From the NCBI GenBank assembly GCA_037447655.1, contig JBBHKE010003272.1, positions 1 through 64,000 of the forward strand: a DNA stretch of 64,000 bases. The letters run 5' to 3'. The notes under the pieces were generated by a model. The model saw only the letters and a program-made list of their open reading frames with translations. It was not told the origin of the DNA and searched no databases. Of the stretch, positions 18,588 through 30,111 are shown in pieces. How positions within the stretch are numbered: the stretch's first letter is position 1; every line of letters starts with the position of its first letter. The translations under genes and the position numbers were made by a program. The stretch comes from Zygnema cylindricum (lineage: Eukaryota; Streptophyta; Zygnematophyceae; Zygnematales; Zygnemataceae).

Positions 18588-21500
18588 GGTTATGGGCCCA
18601 CCCTCTAGGGTACCAATCTTTAATGGAACTGGCTTCATATACTGGGAAAGTATGATGATAGGAGCTCTATGCGAAAAAAGGTTTTGGGGGATAGTGAGTG
18701 GACGATTGGGGCGTCCATCAAGTCTTGGAATTCCTCCAGGGTTTGGAGGAAGCAGATTCACCAGGAAAGAGGATTCACCTTCAACGGAGGAAACAAAGGA
18801 AGGAGAGGTGGTGGACAAAGGAAAGGAGAAGGAGGCGACCACACCAATAGCAACTGGTTTAGCATTCATGTCACCTATTCCGAGGAACGAGGAGAATGAT
18901 ACTGAAACTTGGGACTTCAACAATATGGCGGCAAAGCACTTCATTCGCGCCATCTCACTCAAGGACTTGCATGTCCTCATTTGCAGGTAGAAAGGGCATC
19001 CGATCTTTGGATGGCTCTTATAGAGATGTACCGAAGTGGTACGATTCAGCAACAACAGTTGGCTGATCAGAAAGTTAAGGAGTATGTATACAAAGGGGGA
19101 AATATGTTGGATTTTTGCAATGAGCTTGCTACACTCTTCATGGAGCTACAGAGTGCGGGAAAAGATTTTAGTGAAAAAGAAAAGGTTAACTGTTTACTGA
19201 TGAAGTTACCTGATGAGTTCGTGAACATAGTTTACCGTGTGAAGGACTTGCCTGACTCAAGGTGGATATGGAACTCAGTGGTAGGAATGATTCTCGTTCA
19301 AGAGAAAACAATTGAGATCCGAAGGGGAGGAAAGAGTGGCCAAGCCTTTGCAACAGCGACTGATTGAAGGAACAGGGATTCCCGAAAACCGGTCGAAAAC
19401 TATGGGGGTAGGGAGCAGAAAAAACAGGCCGATGAGTTTGAACCAAGGGCTCCCAAAGGACTATGTCATTTTTGTAAGAAACCGGGGCACTTTATGGCAG
19501 AATGCACTAAGCTAACCGAGCTTCGGTTAAAGGAGGGGCAGACCGGTGGTACCCCGAGAGGAAAGAAAAAGGCTCTTGTCACACAGGTACTTGAGGCTGA
19601 ATCCGAGGACGAGGATGATGAGCTCCTTTTGGATGAGGAGTTGGAGGCGAAAAATAAGGTCGAAATTCCACGAAGGCAGAAATGTGCTTACGGTGGATTG
19701 AAAGGTGAAGCAGGCTGGATTGTAGATTCAGGTGCCTCCATGCACATGTGTAAGGATAGACACCTGTTCACTAAGATAAGAAAGATTCCCACCGTAGAGA
19801 TAGAGTACGGGGATGGGAGGATAGTCACCACTACTCTTGTAGGATCGGTAGATCTAAAAGTGTTAGTAGAAGGAAAGACATCCATATTAACATTCTCCGA
19901 TGTATTGTTTATTCCGGAGCTGAACAAAAATCTTATCTCTACATCAGTATTAGATGATAAGGGTTTTTTTACGAGCACTAGGGAAGGAGTCTTTACTGCT
20001 AGTTTTGAGGATGATGTCTATTTTATTGCTGAGAAAGGTAGCCATGGGATGTTTAGGCTGATCTTAAGTAATGAAAAGAAGAAACTTTATTATGCTGGTG
20101 TTCATGATATTATGATGTGGCATAAGAGGCTTGGGCATGTGAATCTAGATAAGTTAAGAGAGATGAAAAAGATGGGAGAAGTGGAAGGGATTCAGTTCAG
20201 TGAGAGTGATGATATAAGTGATTGTAGTGGATGTGCTCAAGGTAAAGCACACAGATTACCCTTTCCTAAGTCAGCCACCTATAAGGGAGAAAAAATTCTA
20301 GATCTAGTACACACAAATATTTGGGGACCGGCTAAAGTGCCCTCACCGGGGGGGAAGAGATTTATGATGACTATAACTGATGATTGGTCTCGGTATTCCC
20401 GGGTATATTTTTTGAAAAACAAGTCCGAAGCTGAGGATTGTTTTAGACAATATAAAGCATGGAGCGAAAAACTCCATGAAACTCCAATCAAGAGAGTAAG
20501 GAGTGACAATGGTGGAGAGTATACTTCTAACCAGTTTGAGGATTTTCTGAGGGAAGATGGGTTCAACACCAAAAGACAGTTCCAGAAAATCGTGAACAAA
20601 ATGGGGTAGCTGAAAGGTTAAATAGAACACTAAGTGATAGTGCTAGAAGTATGTTGTCAGATAAAAAGATAGGGAAAAGGTTTTGGGCAGAAGCAATGAA
20701 CTGTGCTAATTACCTCAAGAATAGAGTTCTTACTTCAGCTATAAAAGATCAAACACCTTATGAGAGATGGACAGGCCGGAAACCAGACATATCTCACTTA
20801 AAGGTTTTCGGTAGTCAAGTGTTCAGTCTAGATACTGATCGGTCCAATTGGAAGCTAGATCCTAAAGGAAAACCAAGATACTTATTAGGATATGATAAAG
20901 ATGTTAAAGGATATAGAGTTTATGATCTAAAAAGGGAAGATATAATCTTAGTAAAGCATCTAGTAGTTATGGATGAAGGAAAGTCTGTAGATCCCTTCAA
21001 ATATACGAAGTCAGTAAAAATCAGATTTGAGTCAGAAAATTCTGATGACTTTGAGCTTCCTAACTATCCTGGTTTTAGAGAAGATGACATTCTTGCAGGA
21101 ACAAATCAGACTGAAAATGACTCGGCTGTGGAAACTCCAGTGACAACTCTACTCGAAGCGGAAGACGTGGTGGAAATTGATTCGGAATCAAGGGATAGGT
21201 GAGAAGCCGAGTTTGTTCGAAAGAATCCACGAGAACCATCTATTCCGGCCTCAGATTTTGAGGGGGGGAGGAGAAGTAGCAAAAGACTCCAAGAAAAACA
21301 GGTTAATAACAAGGTAACTAAACTATCTCATCAAGATGAACCTCAAACTTATGGAGAGGCGATGACTTGTCCAGAAAGAAACCGGTGGAAGACAACCATC
21401 AATGAGGAGATGGCTTCAATCATGGCAGCCGATACTTGGGAGCTGGTGGACTGTCCACCTAACCGAAAACCAATCGGTTGTAAGTGGGTTTTCAAACTAA

Positions 21501-22919
21501 AACTGAACCCAGATAACACAATCGAGCGCTACAAGGCTAGATTAGTGGCAAAGGGATTTACACAAAAGGAAGGAATTTACTACGAGGAAACCTTTGCCCC
21601 GGTGGTCAGATTTCCCTCCGTTCGCATACTTCTCAGTTTAGCAGCGGCGGAAGACATGGAAGTGCACCAGATGGACATCAAAACATCCTTTTTGCATGGA
21701 GAATTGGAAGAGGAGATCTTCATGCGACAACCCGAAGGGTTTGTGGAAGAAGGAGAGGAGAGTAAGGTATGCTGGCTGATTAAATCTCTTTATGGTTTGA
21801 AACAGGCGCCTCGACAGTGGAATAAGAAGCTTGATGAGTTTCTTAGCGGTCTAGGATATATTCAGATCAGCTCAGATCACTCAATCTATGTTTTCGAAGA
21901 TGAGGAAGGTTTTATATTTATTCCAATTTATGTTGATGATTTGCTTGTTTTAAGTAAATCAATGGAAAAAATTAATAAACTGAAAACCGATCTTAAGGGG
22001 AGATTTGAAATGAAGGATATGGGGGAAGCAAAATATATTTTGGGAATTCAAGTAGAGAGAGACCGAAAAAGGAAAATTATAAGATTGACTCAAAAGGAAG
22101 CAATAGGGAACATGCTTGATAAATTACGAATGGATAAAGCTAATAGTTGTACAACTCCAATGGAGTTGAAGAAGGGAAGTGAGGGGAGTGAGGAAGAAGG
22201 AGTCATAGTCTTAGACGAGGAATTATCTCCTGATGAACAGAAGTTCATGCAGACTATTCCTTACAGGCAAGTAGTGGGAAGTCTAATCTATTTTATGAAT
22301 TGTACCCGGCTGGATTTAGCTGCATCTGTAGGAGTGCTGAGTAGAAGTCTTAATGCTCCCACTAAGAAGGATTGGGAGGCAGCTAAGAGAGTCCTTAGAT
22401 ACTTGGTAGGAACTAGAGATCTATGGTTGCATTTGGGTGGGGAGAATACTGACATCACTACTTGGAGTGATGCCAGTTATGGTGATGCTCCGATGAGGAG
22501 ATGTACTTCTGGATATGTATTATATGTGGGTGATGGGGCTTGCTGTTGGAGTAGCAAACAGCAAAAGGTTATTGCTCAGTCCACCATAGAGGCTGAGTAT
22601 ATGGCCTCTTGCTCTGCTGTAAAAGAATTGATGTGGGTCAAGTCTTTGCTTGGTGAGCTTGGTCACCTTAAGAGTGGTGTGCAGAAAATATTTTGTGATA
22701 ATCAGGCAGCAATCGCTATTTCTGCCAATCCTAAACACCATTTTAAAGCCAAACACATGGACATCAGACTCAGCTTTGTTAGAGAGAAAGTAGAAAACAA
22801 AATAATTTAGAGTACAGACCAGATAGTGAGATGGTAGCAGATATGATGACCAAACCTGTGCCTTCCCCTAAGCTAATTTTTTGCAGGGAGAAGTGTGGTC
22901 TGAAATTAAAGATTGACTA
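18568..22919 (+). pseudogene. gag-pol: C3 gag-pol polyprotein, broken
   Basis: The ATG at 18568 is in the LTR. After a small deletion near 18950 the frame runs through Gag to a TGA at 19365-19367 (a former Trp codon), then on to 20609. It includes zinc knuckle CHFCKKPGHFMAEC (19464-19505), protease DSGAS near 19725, HHCC, and an integrase whose first Asp is Asn (HTNIWGP). A frameshift near 20560-20600 hits the integrase Glu segment. Pol continues at 20651-21202 and 21362-22810 with RT (YVDD near 21930), RNase H (TWSDASYGD, ending beyond FCDNQAAIAI). A final frameshift falls near 22805. The natural stop abuts the purine tract at 22917-22919. Confidence 0.85.
18588..18602 (+). other. C3 primer-binding site
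   Basis: GGTTATGGGCCCACC directly after the LTR, identical to C1, C5 and (inverted) K2. Confidence 0.75.
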
Positions 22920-22920
22920 G

Positions 22921-22933
22921 AAAATAAGGGGAG
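22921..22933 (+). other. C3 polypurine tract
   Basis: AAAATAAGGGGAG after the pol stop GACTAG. Confidence 0.8.
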
Positions 22934-23979
22934 TGTAGAAACTAATGGTTTTATTAGTATTTTCTAGGTTTGAGAAGAAATATAGAAGTCGAGGCAGTCT
23001 ATCTCTAACTTCTCTCTCCAACTCTCAAACTTGTCGCAGTCAATGAGAAATTGGAGAGGAAGCTAGAGCCATGGCTACCTTGGCTATCATGAGGTTTACG
23101 GGAATTTTATGTTAGGGTTTATTTATTAATTAAAAGGTATGTGCCGGCGACAGGATTTGATCCATGTACCTACCGGCCGGCAGATAGGAAATAGCCGGTA
23201 GCCTTAGCCGTTAAGTCTAGCAGTAGTATTACGTACTAAGTAGTTTGATATTTAATTAAATGGTTATGCATGCGATAAACCATTTTACTGAAATAAATTA
23301 CGGGATACATAGATCCAGTAAAATATAAATGTATGACTTACAGTACGGACACAAATCAGTACCGCGCATTTGTTTCGTAAATGAAACAAATACCGCGCAC
23401 GTATTTATTACGGCTACGATTAAAGCCGACTTTAATCAGACGGCCAAGATTAGCGCCGAGATCGCGGAGGATTTCGGCGGTTTGTGGCCATCGCCACATT
23501 GGATGACACGTGGCGAAATTCCGTTGGATTGTGGAATCTCCGGAGATTATGGCATCGAATCCGGATTTGACATGTGTCGACATTTTGGCCATGTTGTACA
23601 ATGTCCGTACATAAAGTACACCGGCAGCTATACTTTTACGTACGGAACTCAATTCTGATTGGTTCCGTACATCAGTAGATAGAGTTTGTGAGAGAGATAG
23701 GACTTAGAAAAATTAGAAGATAGGACCCTCTCTCCTAGAGAGCTTCTATACAAAAGGTCAACTTTGACCCTCCATAACTTACTGCTCAGGGGAGCAAATT
23801 CAGAGATTCTTTTTGCTATCGACTCAGGGGAGTCTTGACTTCACATGGGTGAAGTTGGTCAGAGTTTTTGTTTGCCAGGGTGGCAGTTATTTTTGCTTAA
23901 ACACAAAGGGGTCAGGATTATCCTAGAGGCTTCTTGGAAGCTGTCCACTCTGAGGACTTATGGAGGTCTCAGAGTTACA
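22934..23979 (+). repeat. C3 3' LTR
   Basis: 1046 bp, near-identical to the 5' LTR, ending GAGTTACA. High similarity indicates a comparatively young insertion. Confidence 0.92.
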
Positions 23980-23984
23980 TTCCT

Positions 23985-24823
23985 CACATCACGCTTACGC
24001 TAGTCACCACCAGCTGTAAATGCAGTCACCCTTTCACTTCCCCTACGAATCTCCAAAGTGCTTTCCCTCACAAGAATTATCCCCATGGTAATGCTCTAAG
24101 TCCATCAGGAGACATCCATTCCCTGCATACGGTAAATGATGTCTTCGTACTCATCTGGAAGTTTCATGATTAGTGTATAAATCTTTCTCTCCTCAGATTC
24201 TACATATCCCGCACTAGCAAGCTCAATATATAACGCAACAATATAATTGCAAAACTCTATCATGCTACCGCTTTTATACACATAGGCCTCTATTTCTTGG
24301 TTTACTAACTGCTGCCTCTGTATATTCTCACTTTTATAAATCTGAATTAGTGTTTCCCATATCTCTGAAGACTTCGTTAAGTTTATAAGAGTGATAGCTA
24401 TGGACTTAGACACATTTCTAAGTATGAGATGCTTGCTATAGTGTTTTTGTATTCCCATGTTTTTTTGGCATTTTCTTCACTTTTAATCCCTACAAGTGGT
24501 ACCGTAGCCGAGAGCCTAGCTCCCCTCACCATAGGTGTCCCTTTATCCTTCTCCGCTATTTCCCCTTCTACGCTAATGATTTTCCATTCACCTTCTGTTG
24601 CACCTGAACTCTGGTTGGTTTTCTGGGCAGTCCTAGATGATTCTCCATAGTGAGCTCCTCGAAAGCTCGGTGGGGGACACCTCACTTGTCCTGAAACAAT
24701 TCCCCATAAGTGCTTTTCGAAAAGTAATCCCTCTATCGTAAACTCCCAATAAGTGAAGTCTGTTCCATCATACATAGGCACCTTAGATGGTGGGCCCATA
24801 ACTTGAAACTATATGGGCTCCAT
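23985..24823 (-). pseudogene. gag: G4 Gag-only ORF, N-terminal part
   Basis: Minus-strand Gag matching C1: YWEFTIEGLLFEKHLWGIVSGQVRCPPPSF, later SIAITLINLTKSSEIWETL and LIMKLPDEYEDIIYRMQ. The usual LTR-internal start reads ATG GAG CCC ATA TAG (from 24823), so a stop follows the start. Frame breaks also occur near 24400-24458. It is separated from its C-terminal half by C3. Confidence 0.7.
24789..24803 (-). other. G4 primer-binding site
   Basis: Minus strand AGTTATGGGCCCACC, one change from the consensus, directly inside the 5' LTR. Confidence 0.65.
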
Positions 24824-25653
24824 TGCCACACAGAATTCGTAGGTCCAAAGGAAGCTAATCTAGATAGTGTCGACTCCAAGTTTATATAAACCCAAATGAT
24901 TGACCCCTTGACAATCAAAACCCCATTAGAGCTTCACCCTTGTGAATTAAGACTTTATGTGTGCTCAGTTCCACCACATAATGTAAAGTTAGAATATGGG
25001 ATTTGGACACATTCACCCACTTTGACTTTCCCTTAGAAATCCAGCCACCCATGCAGGAAAAAACTCTGAATGACTACACCTTTGTGTAGCTTGGACTCTC
25101 GCGAGTCCGCAACAACAAGAATCAATGAAAATGGTCAACTGAAGTGATAGTTATGGCTGGCCAAAGTTTGCTTTTTGTACAAATGCTATCTGAGAGAGAG
25201 GTGGCTTTCTACCTGAAATATTCTAAGTTCTAACCCCCTCTCTAAATCCTCTAGTACTGAGGTACGGACCAATAAAATTACTGTATAGTACATAAAGGTA
25301 CAGGTGCCGCTGTACCTTTTGTACGACCATCGTACGACATGGCTAAAAAGTCAGCACATATCTTATCCAGATTCGCTCTTATAATCCTCAGAATTCTAGC
25401 TTCCAATTCTTATCTTTCCACATGGCGTCATGTCATGCCAGGTTAGAGAACAAAACCGTACAAAAAAGTTCAGGTGCTGGAGTACTTTTTGTACGAACAA
25501 TGTACGATATTGCCATAACGTGACATTTGTCACATTCAGATTTGTTGTGTTACGTTCCGGAGATTCCGCAACCTGTAGGTTGTTGCCACGTGTCATCCGG
25601 AGTGGTGATGTCTACAAACCGCCAAATTATCCTTTTGGGAAGCTGGTGCTAAT
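24804..25653 (-). repeat. G4 5' LTR (left part)
   Basis: Begins TGAAACTATATGGGCTCC. It is similar to but distinct from the 3' LTR as far as 25276. From 25277 it is indistinguishable from 4044-4420 and then passes, at 25654, into the same G3 junction found at 4421. Confidence 0.7.
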
Positions 25654-26019
25654 TAAAATTCTATGGGCTCCATTGCCCACAGAATTCGCAGATCCAAAAG
25701 AAGCTAATCTAGAGAGTGCCGACTCCAAGTTGATATAAACCCAAATGAATGATCCCTTGACAATTAAAACCCCAATACACCTTCACCCCTGTGAAGAGAA
25801 GACCTTCTGTGTGCTCAGTTCCACCACAGAATGCAAAGCTTGAATATGTGTTTTGGACAATATTCCCCAATTTGACTTTCCCATTGAATAAGTGCCACCT
25901 GTTGGAATTCAAGTATTTTCTAGGTCTAGAGATTGCAAAATAAAAAGCAAAATAGTAGATATTGACAGCCTGCCTCTAACTCCTCCTCAAGTCCCCACAC
26001 TTGTCGCAGTCACTGAAGA
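25277..26019. repeat. 743-bp tract identical to 4044-4786
   Basis: Offset is constant at 21233. The tract spans three sequences: G4 LTR, the start of the G3 LTR (25654) and the start of a C1-type LTR (25900), with both junctions at the same base. I find no difference inside it, whereas the G4 LTR sequence to the left and the C1-type sequence to the right are visibly diverged. Gene conversion, repair synthesis or an assembly artefact could explain it. Confidence 0.8.
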
Positions 26020-26934
26020 CTGGAGGAGGAGTTAGCCATGGCTGCCTGTGCTGTCTAGAGGGAGACAGACAGTTGTTTTATAGGGGGTTTTCTCTAAAAG
26101 TAGTTTTGACAGAGCCAGGATTTGATCCTGGTACCTGCCATGTGTCACAACCGCAGTAGCCGGTAGTCTTATCCAGATAGTCTAAATTGTATTACATATT
26201 GACGGGTATGATATTTATTTAAACTGTTACAATTACACTAATTCATTAAACTAGAACTATATGCATACTGCATAGAAACAGTTGTGTAAAGTACGACGTA
26301 CGGTACGTATACGAAATAAATACCGCGCAGTTTGTTTGACGCCGGAAAGAATACCGCGCAGGTATTTATGACGGCCACGATTGAAATCCAAAGTTGATCG
26401 GACGGCCGCGAAAGATGCCGAGATCGCGGCGTACGATTTTGGCGGTTTGCGATCACCGCCACATTGAGTGACACGTGGTAACACTACATTGGATTGCGGC
26501 AACTCCGGAGATTACGGGAACAAATCCGGATATGACACGTTCCACTCCATGGCCTTGTCGTACACAGGCCGTACAGAAAGTACATTAGCCTTAGTACCTT
26601 TCTCTTCTGTACAATCTTCTGATTGGCTTGTACATTAGTAGATAGGGGTTGTGAGAAGGGTTTGGGACTTAGAGGATTGAGGAGGTAGCCGCCTCTCTCC
26701 CAACAAACTTGTATAAATATTGACATCTTCGCCACTTGATAATTAATTCCGTGGTTGGGCATTTTCAATGATTTTTTTTTCTATGGACTCAAGGGAGTCC
26801 AAGTTGCACAAGGGTGCAATTAGATTAACTATTCGCCTGCTTGGGTGGCAGTGATCCAAGTTGAAAGAGGGCTAGCCAAAAGCTATCTAAAGGCTTCGTG
26901 AATTCAGTGATCTAATGGGGGACACAAAATTGCA
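25900..26934 (+). repeat. C5 5' LTR, chimera of C1-type and D-type LTRs
   Basis: Up to about 26536 it is C1-type (TGTTGGAATTC start, same hairpin and tRNA-like arm). From TTCCACTCCATGGCC on it matches the C5 3' LTR type and ends GACACAAAATTGCA. The switch occurs where both types read ACACG/AGACG before CCACTCC. The 3' LTR at 37714 is D-type throughout, so the two ends of C5 disagree. Confidence 0.8.
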
Positions 26935-29072
26935 GGTTATGGGCCCACCCTCTACGGTGCCCATCTTGAACGGATCTAGGTTTCATTTATTGGGAAGCCA
27001 TGATGGCAGGGGCATTGTGTGAAAAACGATATTAGGGTATCGTTAGTGGACAAGTAAAACGACCATCTTAGGGGACTCCACCAGGGTTTGATGGAGTGAG
27101 GTTTTCTACAGCAACATTTGCTCCAACGCAAGAGACAGACGATGGGGATAGCAGTGTGTCCGAAAAGGGGAAAGGAAAGGAGACACCGTTTACTCTTATT
27201 GCCACGGCACCCTGAGCAATGGTCGTGAAGACGAAAGAAAACGATATTCAAATGTGGGAGTACACCAACATGAATGCCAGGCATTTCATTATGATGCACC
27301 TCACCCAAACATTGGCGACCTCTCAGCTTTACATCTTTAACGCCAAGGAGTTGTTGATGACCTAAGTGGAGATCAATAGAGCTGGTACCATCCAGGAGCT
27401 CCAGCTAGTGGAGCGAAGGTTGGGGAGTTATACTTACAACAGAGGGAAGATGTTAGATTACTATAATGATCTCTCTTGCCTGTATATCGAGATGGTGAGT
27501 GTCGAATGGACAAACACAATGAAGATGAAAGTTAACACTCTCATCATGAAGCTACCTAAGGAGTTTGAAAACATAGTGTACCGAGTGCAAGAAATGGATG
27601 ACAATTCTTGGAAGTGGAACGCCGAGGTTGGAATGATACTCGTGCAAGAGAACACTATTAAGATCCGTAGAGGAGGTAAGAGCGGTCAAGCTCTAGCTAC
27701 CGGAACGAACTAGTGGAGGAAGGATCCGAAGAAGCCGTACAACAAATTTATGGGAGAAAGAGATCAATCTGGAGAACCTAAGCCCCCAAAGGGTCTTTTT
27801 CATTTCTGCAAAAAGCCAGACACTTTATAGCTGATTGTATTAAGCTGTCAAAGTTGAGGCTTCAACAAAACCATGAAGGGGTTTCTTCCGGAGGGAAGAA
27901 CAATGCACTTGTGGTCACACGAGTAAAAAGAGAGATTGAGGAGGACAAGTCATCTGAGGAGGAGGATGTGGAGGTTCTTCTCGATGAGAAACTGGAGGAG
28001 AAGGAGATCCTTCGGAAACAGAAGTGTGCTATTGGAGCCATTCGAGAAGCTCTATAGGAAGGATGGATCATCGATTCAGGTGCATCCATCCATATGTGTC
28101 GTGAAAGGCACCTCTTCACTAAGTTAAGAAAGATCCATACGGTGATATAGAGTATGGGGATGGGAGAGTAGTTACTACTAATCTAGTGGGATCGAAAGAT
28201 CTGAAAGTCTTAGTGGAGGGTAAGACTTCTATACTCACTTTCTCAAATGTGCTCTATATTCCTCAGCTGAGTAAAAATCATGTGTGTTCTTCTGTATTAG
28301 ATGACAAGGATTTTGATACCTTCACTAGAAAGGAAGTCTTTACAGATAAGCACGGAGTTGAAGTCTACTTCACAACAGATATGGGTAGCCAAGGAATGTT
28401 TAGGCTTAACTTGAGTAATGAAAAGAAGAGTGCTTACTATGGTGGTGTCGCGAGCTTGATGATCTGGCATAAGCGGTTGGGGCATGTGAATTTTGATAGG
28501 CTGAGGGAAATGAAGAAGCTGGGTGTGGTAGAAGGCATTTAGTTTGGGGATAATGAAATGATGGATGATTGTAGTGGCTGTGCCCAAGGTAAGGCTCATA
28601 GATTTCCCTTTCCCAAAACAGCCACATATAGAGGTGAGAAAGTACTAGATCTGCTCCACACAAATATCTGGAGACCAGCAAGAGTACCTTTGGTTGGGGG
28701 GAAAAGGTATATGCTGGCAATTACTGATGATTGGTCCATATATTCTAGAGTCTACTTTCGGAAAACAAAGTCTAAAACACCAAAGTTCTTCAAATAATCC
28801 TAAGCCAGGAGTGAAAAGTTGCACGGAACCCCTATTAAGAGAATAAGAAGTGATAATGGGGGAAAGTACACCTCTAACTAGTTTGAAGAATACTTGAGAG
28901 ATGATGGAGTTCAGCATTAGAAAATTGTACCGAATAATCCAAAACAAAATGAGGTAGCTCAGAGGTTGAACCAGACTTTGGGAGATAGTGTGTGTAGTAT
29001 GTTGGCAGATAAGAAAATATGAAAAAGATTTTGGGCAGAAGCCATGAATTGTGCTAACTATATTAAGAATAG
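26915..29072 (+). pseudogene. gag-pol: C5 gag to integrase, 5' part of a decayed polyprotein
   Basis: ATG at 26915 in the LTR. Gag frames lie at about 27366-27713 (MKLPKEFENIVYRVQ). The zinc knuckle near 27800 is damaged (CKKPDTL). Protease DSGASIHMC lies near 28075 and HHCC at 28465-28590. In integrase HTNIWRP the first Asp is lost. Multiple stops and indels follow. It is cut at 29072 by C6 within the integrase C-terminal side (NCANYIKN) and resumes at 35499 (RVLTTTVKGM). Confidence 0.75.
26935..26949 (+). other. C5 primer-binding site
   Basis: GGTTATGGGCCCACC directly after the LTR. Confidence 0.75.
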
Positions 29073-30111
29073 TGTTGAAATTTATAGATTTCTAGAGTAT
29101 TTTCTATGTTTAAATATGTTTTTATAAAAGGAAAAAGAGAAAGGACTGACAGCCTGCCTCCACCTCCGCTCTCTAACTCCCATACTTGTTTGTGTCACTG
29201 AAGGTAAGAGAGAGAGGTTGATCCATGGCTGCCTTAGTTCAACAGACAGCTATTTTTAGTACGTTACTAAAAATATACTTGACGGACCAGAGATTTGATC
29301 CCGGTACCTGCGGTTCGTCAAGTTGACCGATAGCGGTCAGCTTTATCCTAATAGGCTACGACCAATGCTAAGTGCTATGGTATGTGATAGATATATATTT
29401 AGTTCGAGTTGATAAAATTCATTTAACTAGAACTGTATACGGCGTACATAGATTCAGTTTTATAAAGTACGTCGTACGACGCTAATTCAAAACGGATACC
29501 ACACATTTTATTTCGACATCGAAACAAATATCGCGCAAGTTTTTATTACGGCTAAGATTGCGTTTCGCATAAAATCCAACGGCGCACATCATCGCCGAAA
29601 TCCCGGAGTGGTCACTTTGGCGTTTTGTGACGTGGCATGATCTGGAGACACGTGGAGAGATGACATTCAGTCATAGGAATTCCAAGGAACGTACGGACGA
29701 GTGAAAAGCGGACACGCGTCCACTTAATAGCCTTGTCGTACATAGGCCGTACAAAACGTACATCGGCAGTAGTACTTTTGTGTACGGTACAGTAATCTGA
29801 TTGGTCCGTACTACAGTAGATAGGAGTTATTAGAGAGAATCAGGACTTAGAAAATTTTGGTAGGTGGTCACCTCTCCCTTTGAGAGTTTGTACAAATTGG
29901 CATTTTTACTGCCTCATAACTTATCGGCTGGTTGGCCGTTTTCACTGATTCTTTTTGCTACGCACTCAAGGGAGTCCAAGCTGCAGAGGGGTGCAGTCTA
30001 ATTGTCAGTTTGCCTTTTAAGGCAGAAGTGGTAGTGGCTTAAAGTGGGTTAGTTAAATACTATTTAGAGGCTTCCTGTATTCTGTAGTCCAATGGAGGAC
30101 ACAGAATTGCA
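29073..30111 (+). repeat. C6 5' LTR
   Basis: TGTTGAAATTTATAG to AGAATTGCA. Antisense tRNA-like module at about 29283-29360, whose minus strand has A-box-like TAGCCTATTAGG, stem TGACC/GGTCA and B-box-like GGATCAAATC. GTAC cluster 29729-29810. U5 hairpins 29965-29999. Confidence 0.92.

Larger units (their letters stand above)
17539..23979 (+). mobile_element. C3: complete Ty1/copia element
   Basis: LTRs 17539-18587 (1049 bp) and 22934-23979 (1046 bp), target duplication TTCCT (17534-17538 and 23980-23984), primer site, polypurine tract, gag-pol. It is inserted in G4 gag. Joining the flanks restores the CACGCTT...CCTCACATCACGCTT text seen uninterrupted in G2 near 60190. Confidence 0.95.
3573..25899 (-). 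mobile_element. G4: Gag-only Ty1/copia element with nested insertions
   Basis: The 3' LTR lies at 3573-4420 plus 16207-16666. The internal region is 16667-17538 plus 23985-24803, and the 5' LTR starts at 24804. The internal region carries gag but neither integrase nor reverse transcriptase. It belongs to the same non-autonomous family as C1 and G2. Solo LTR G3 sits in its 3' LTR and C3 in its coding region. Its right end is not defined, because the 5' LTR has been overwritten by a recombination tract leading straight into C5. Confidence 0.6.
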
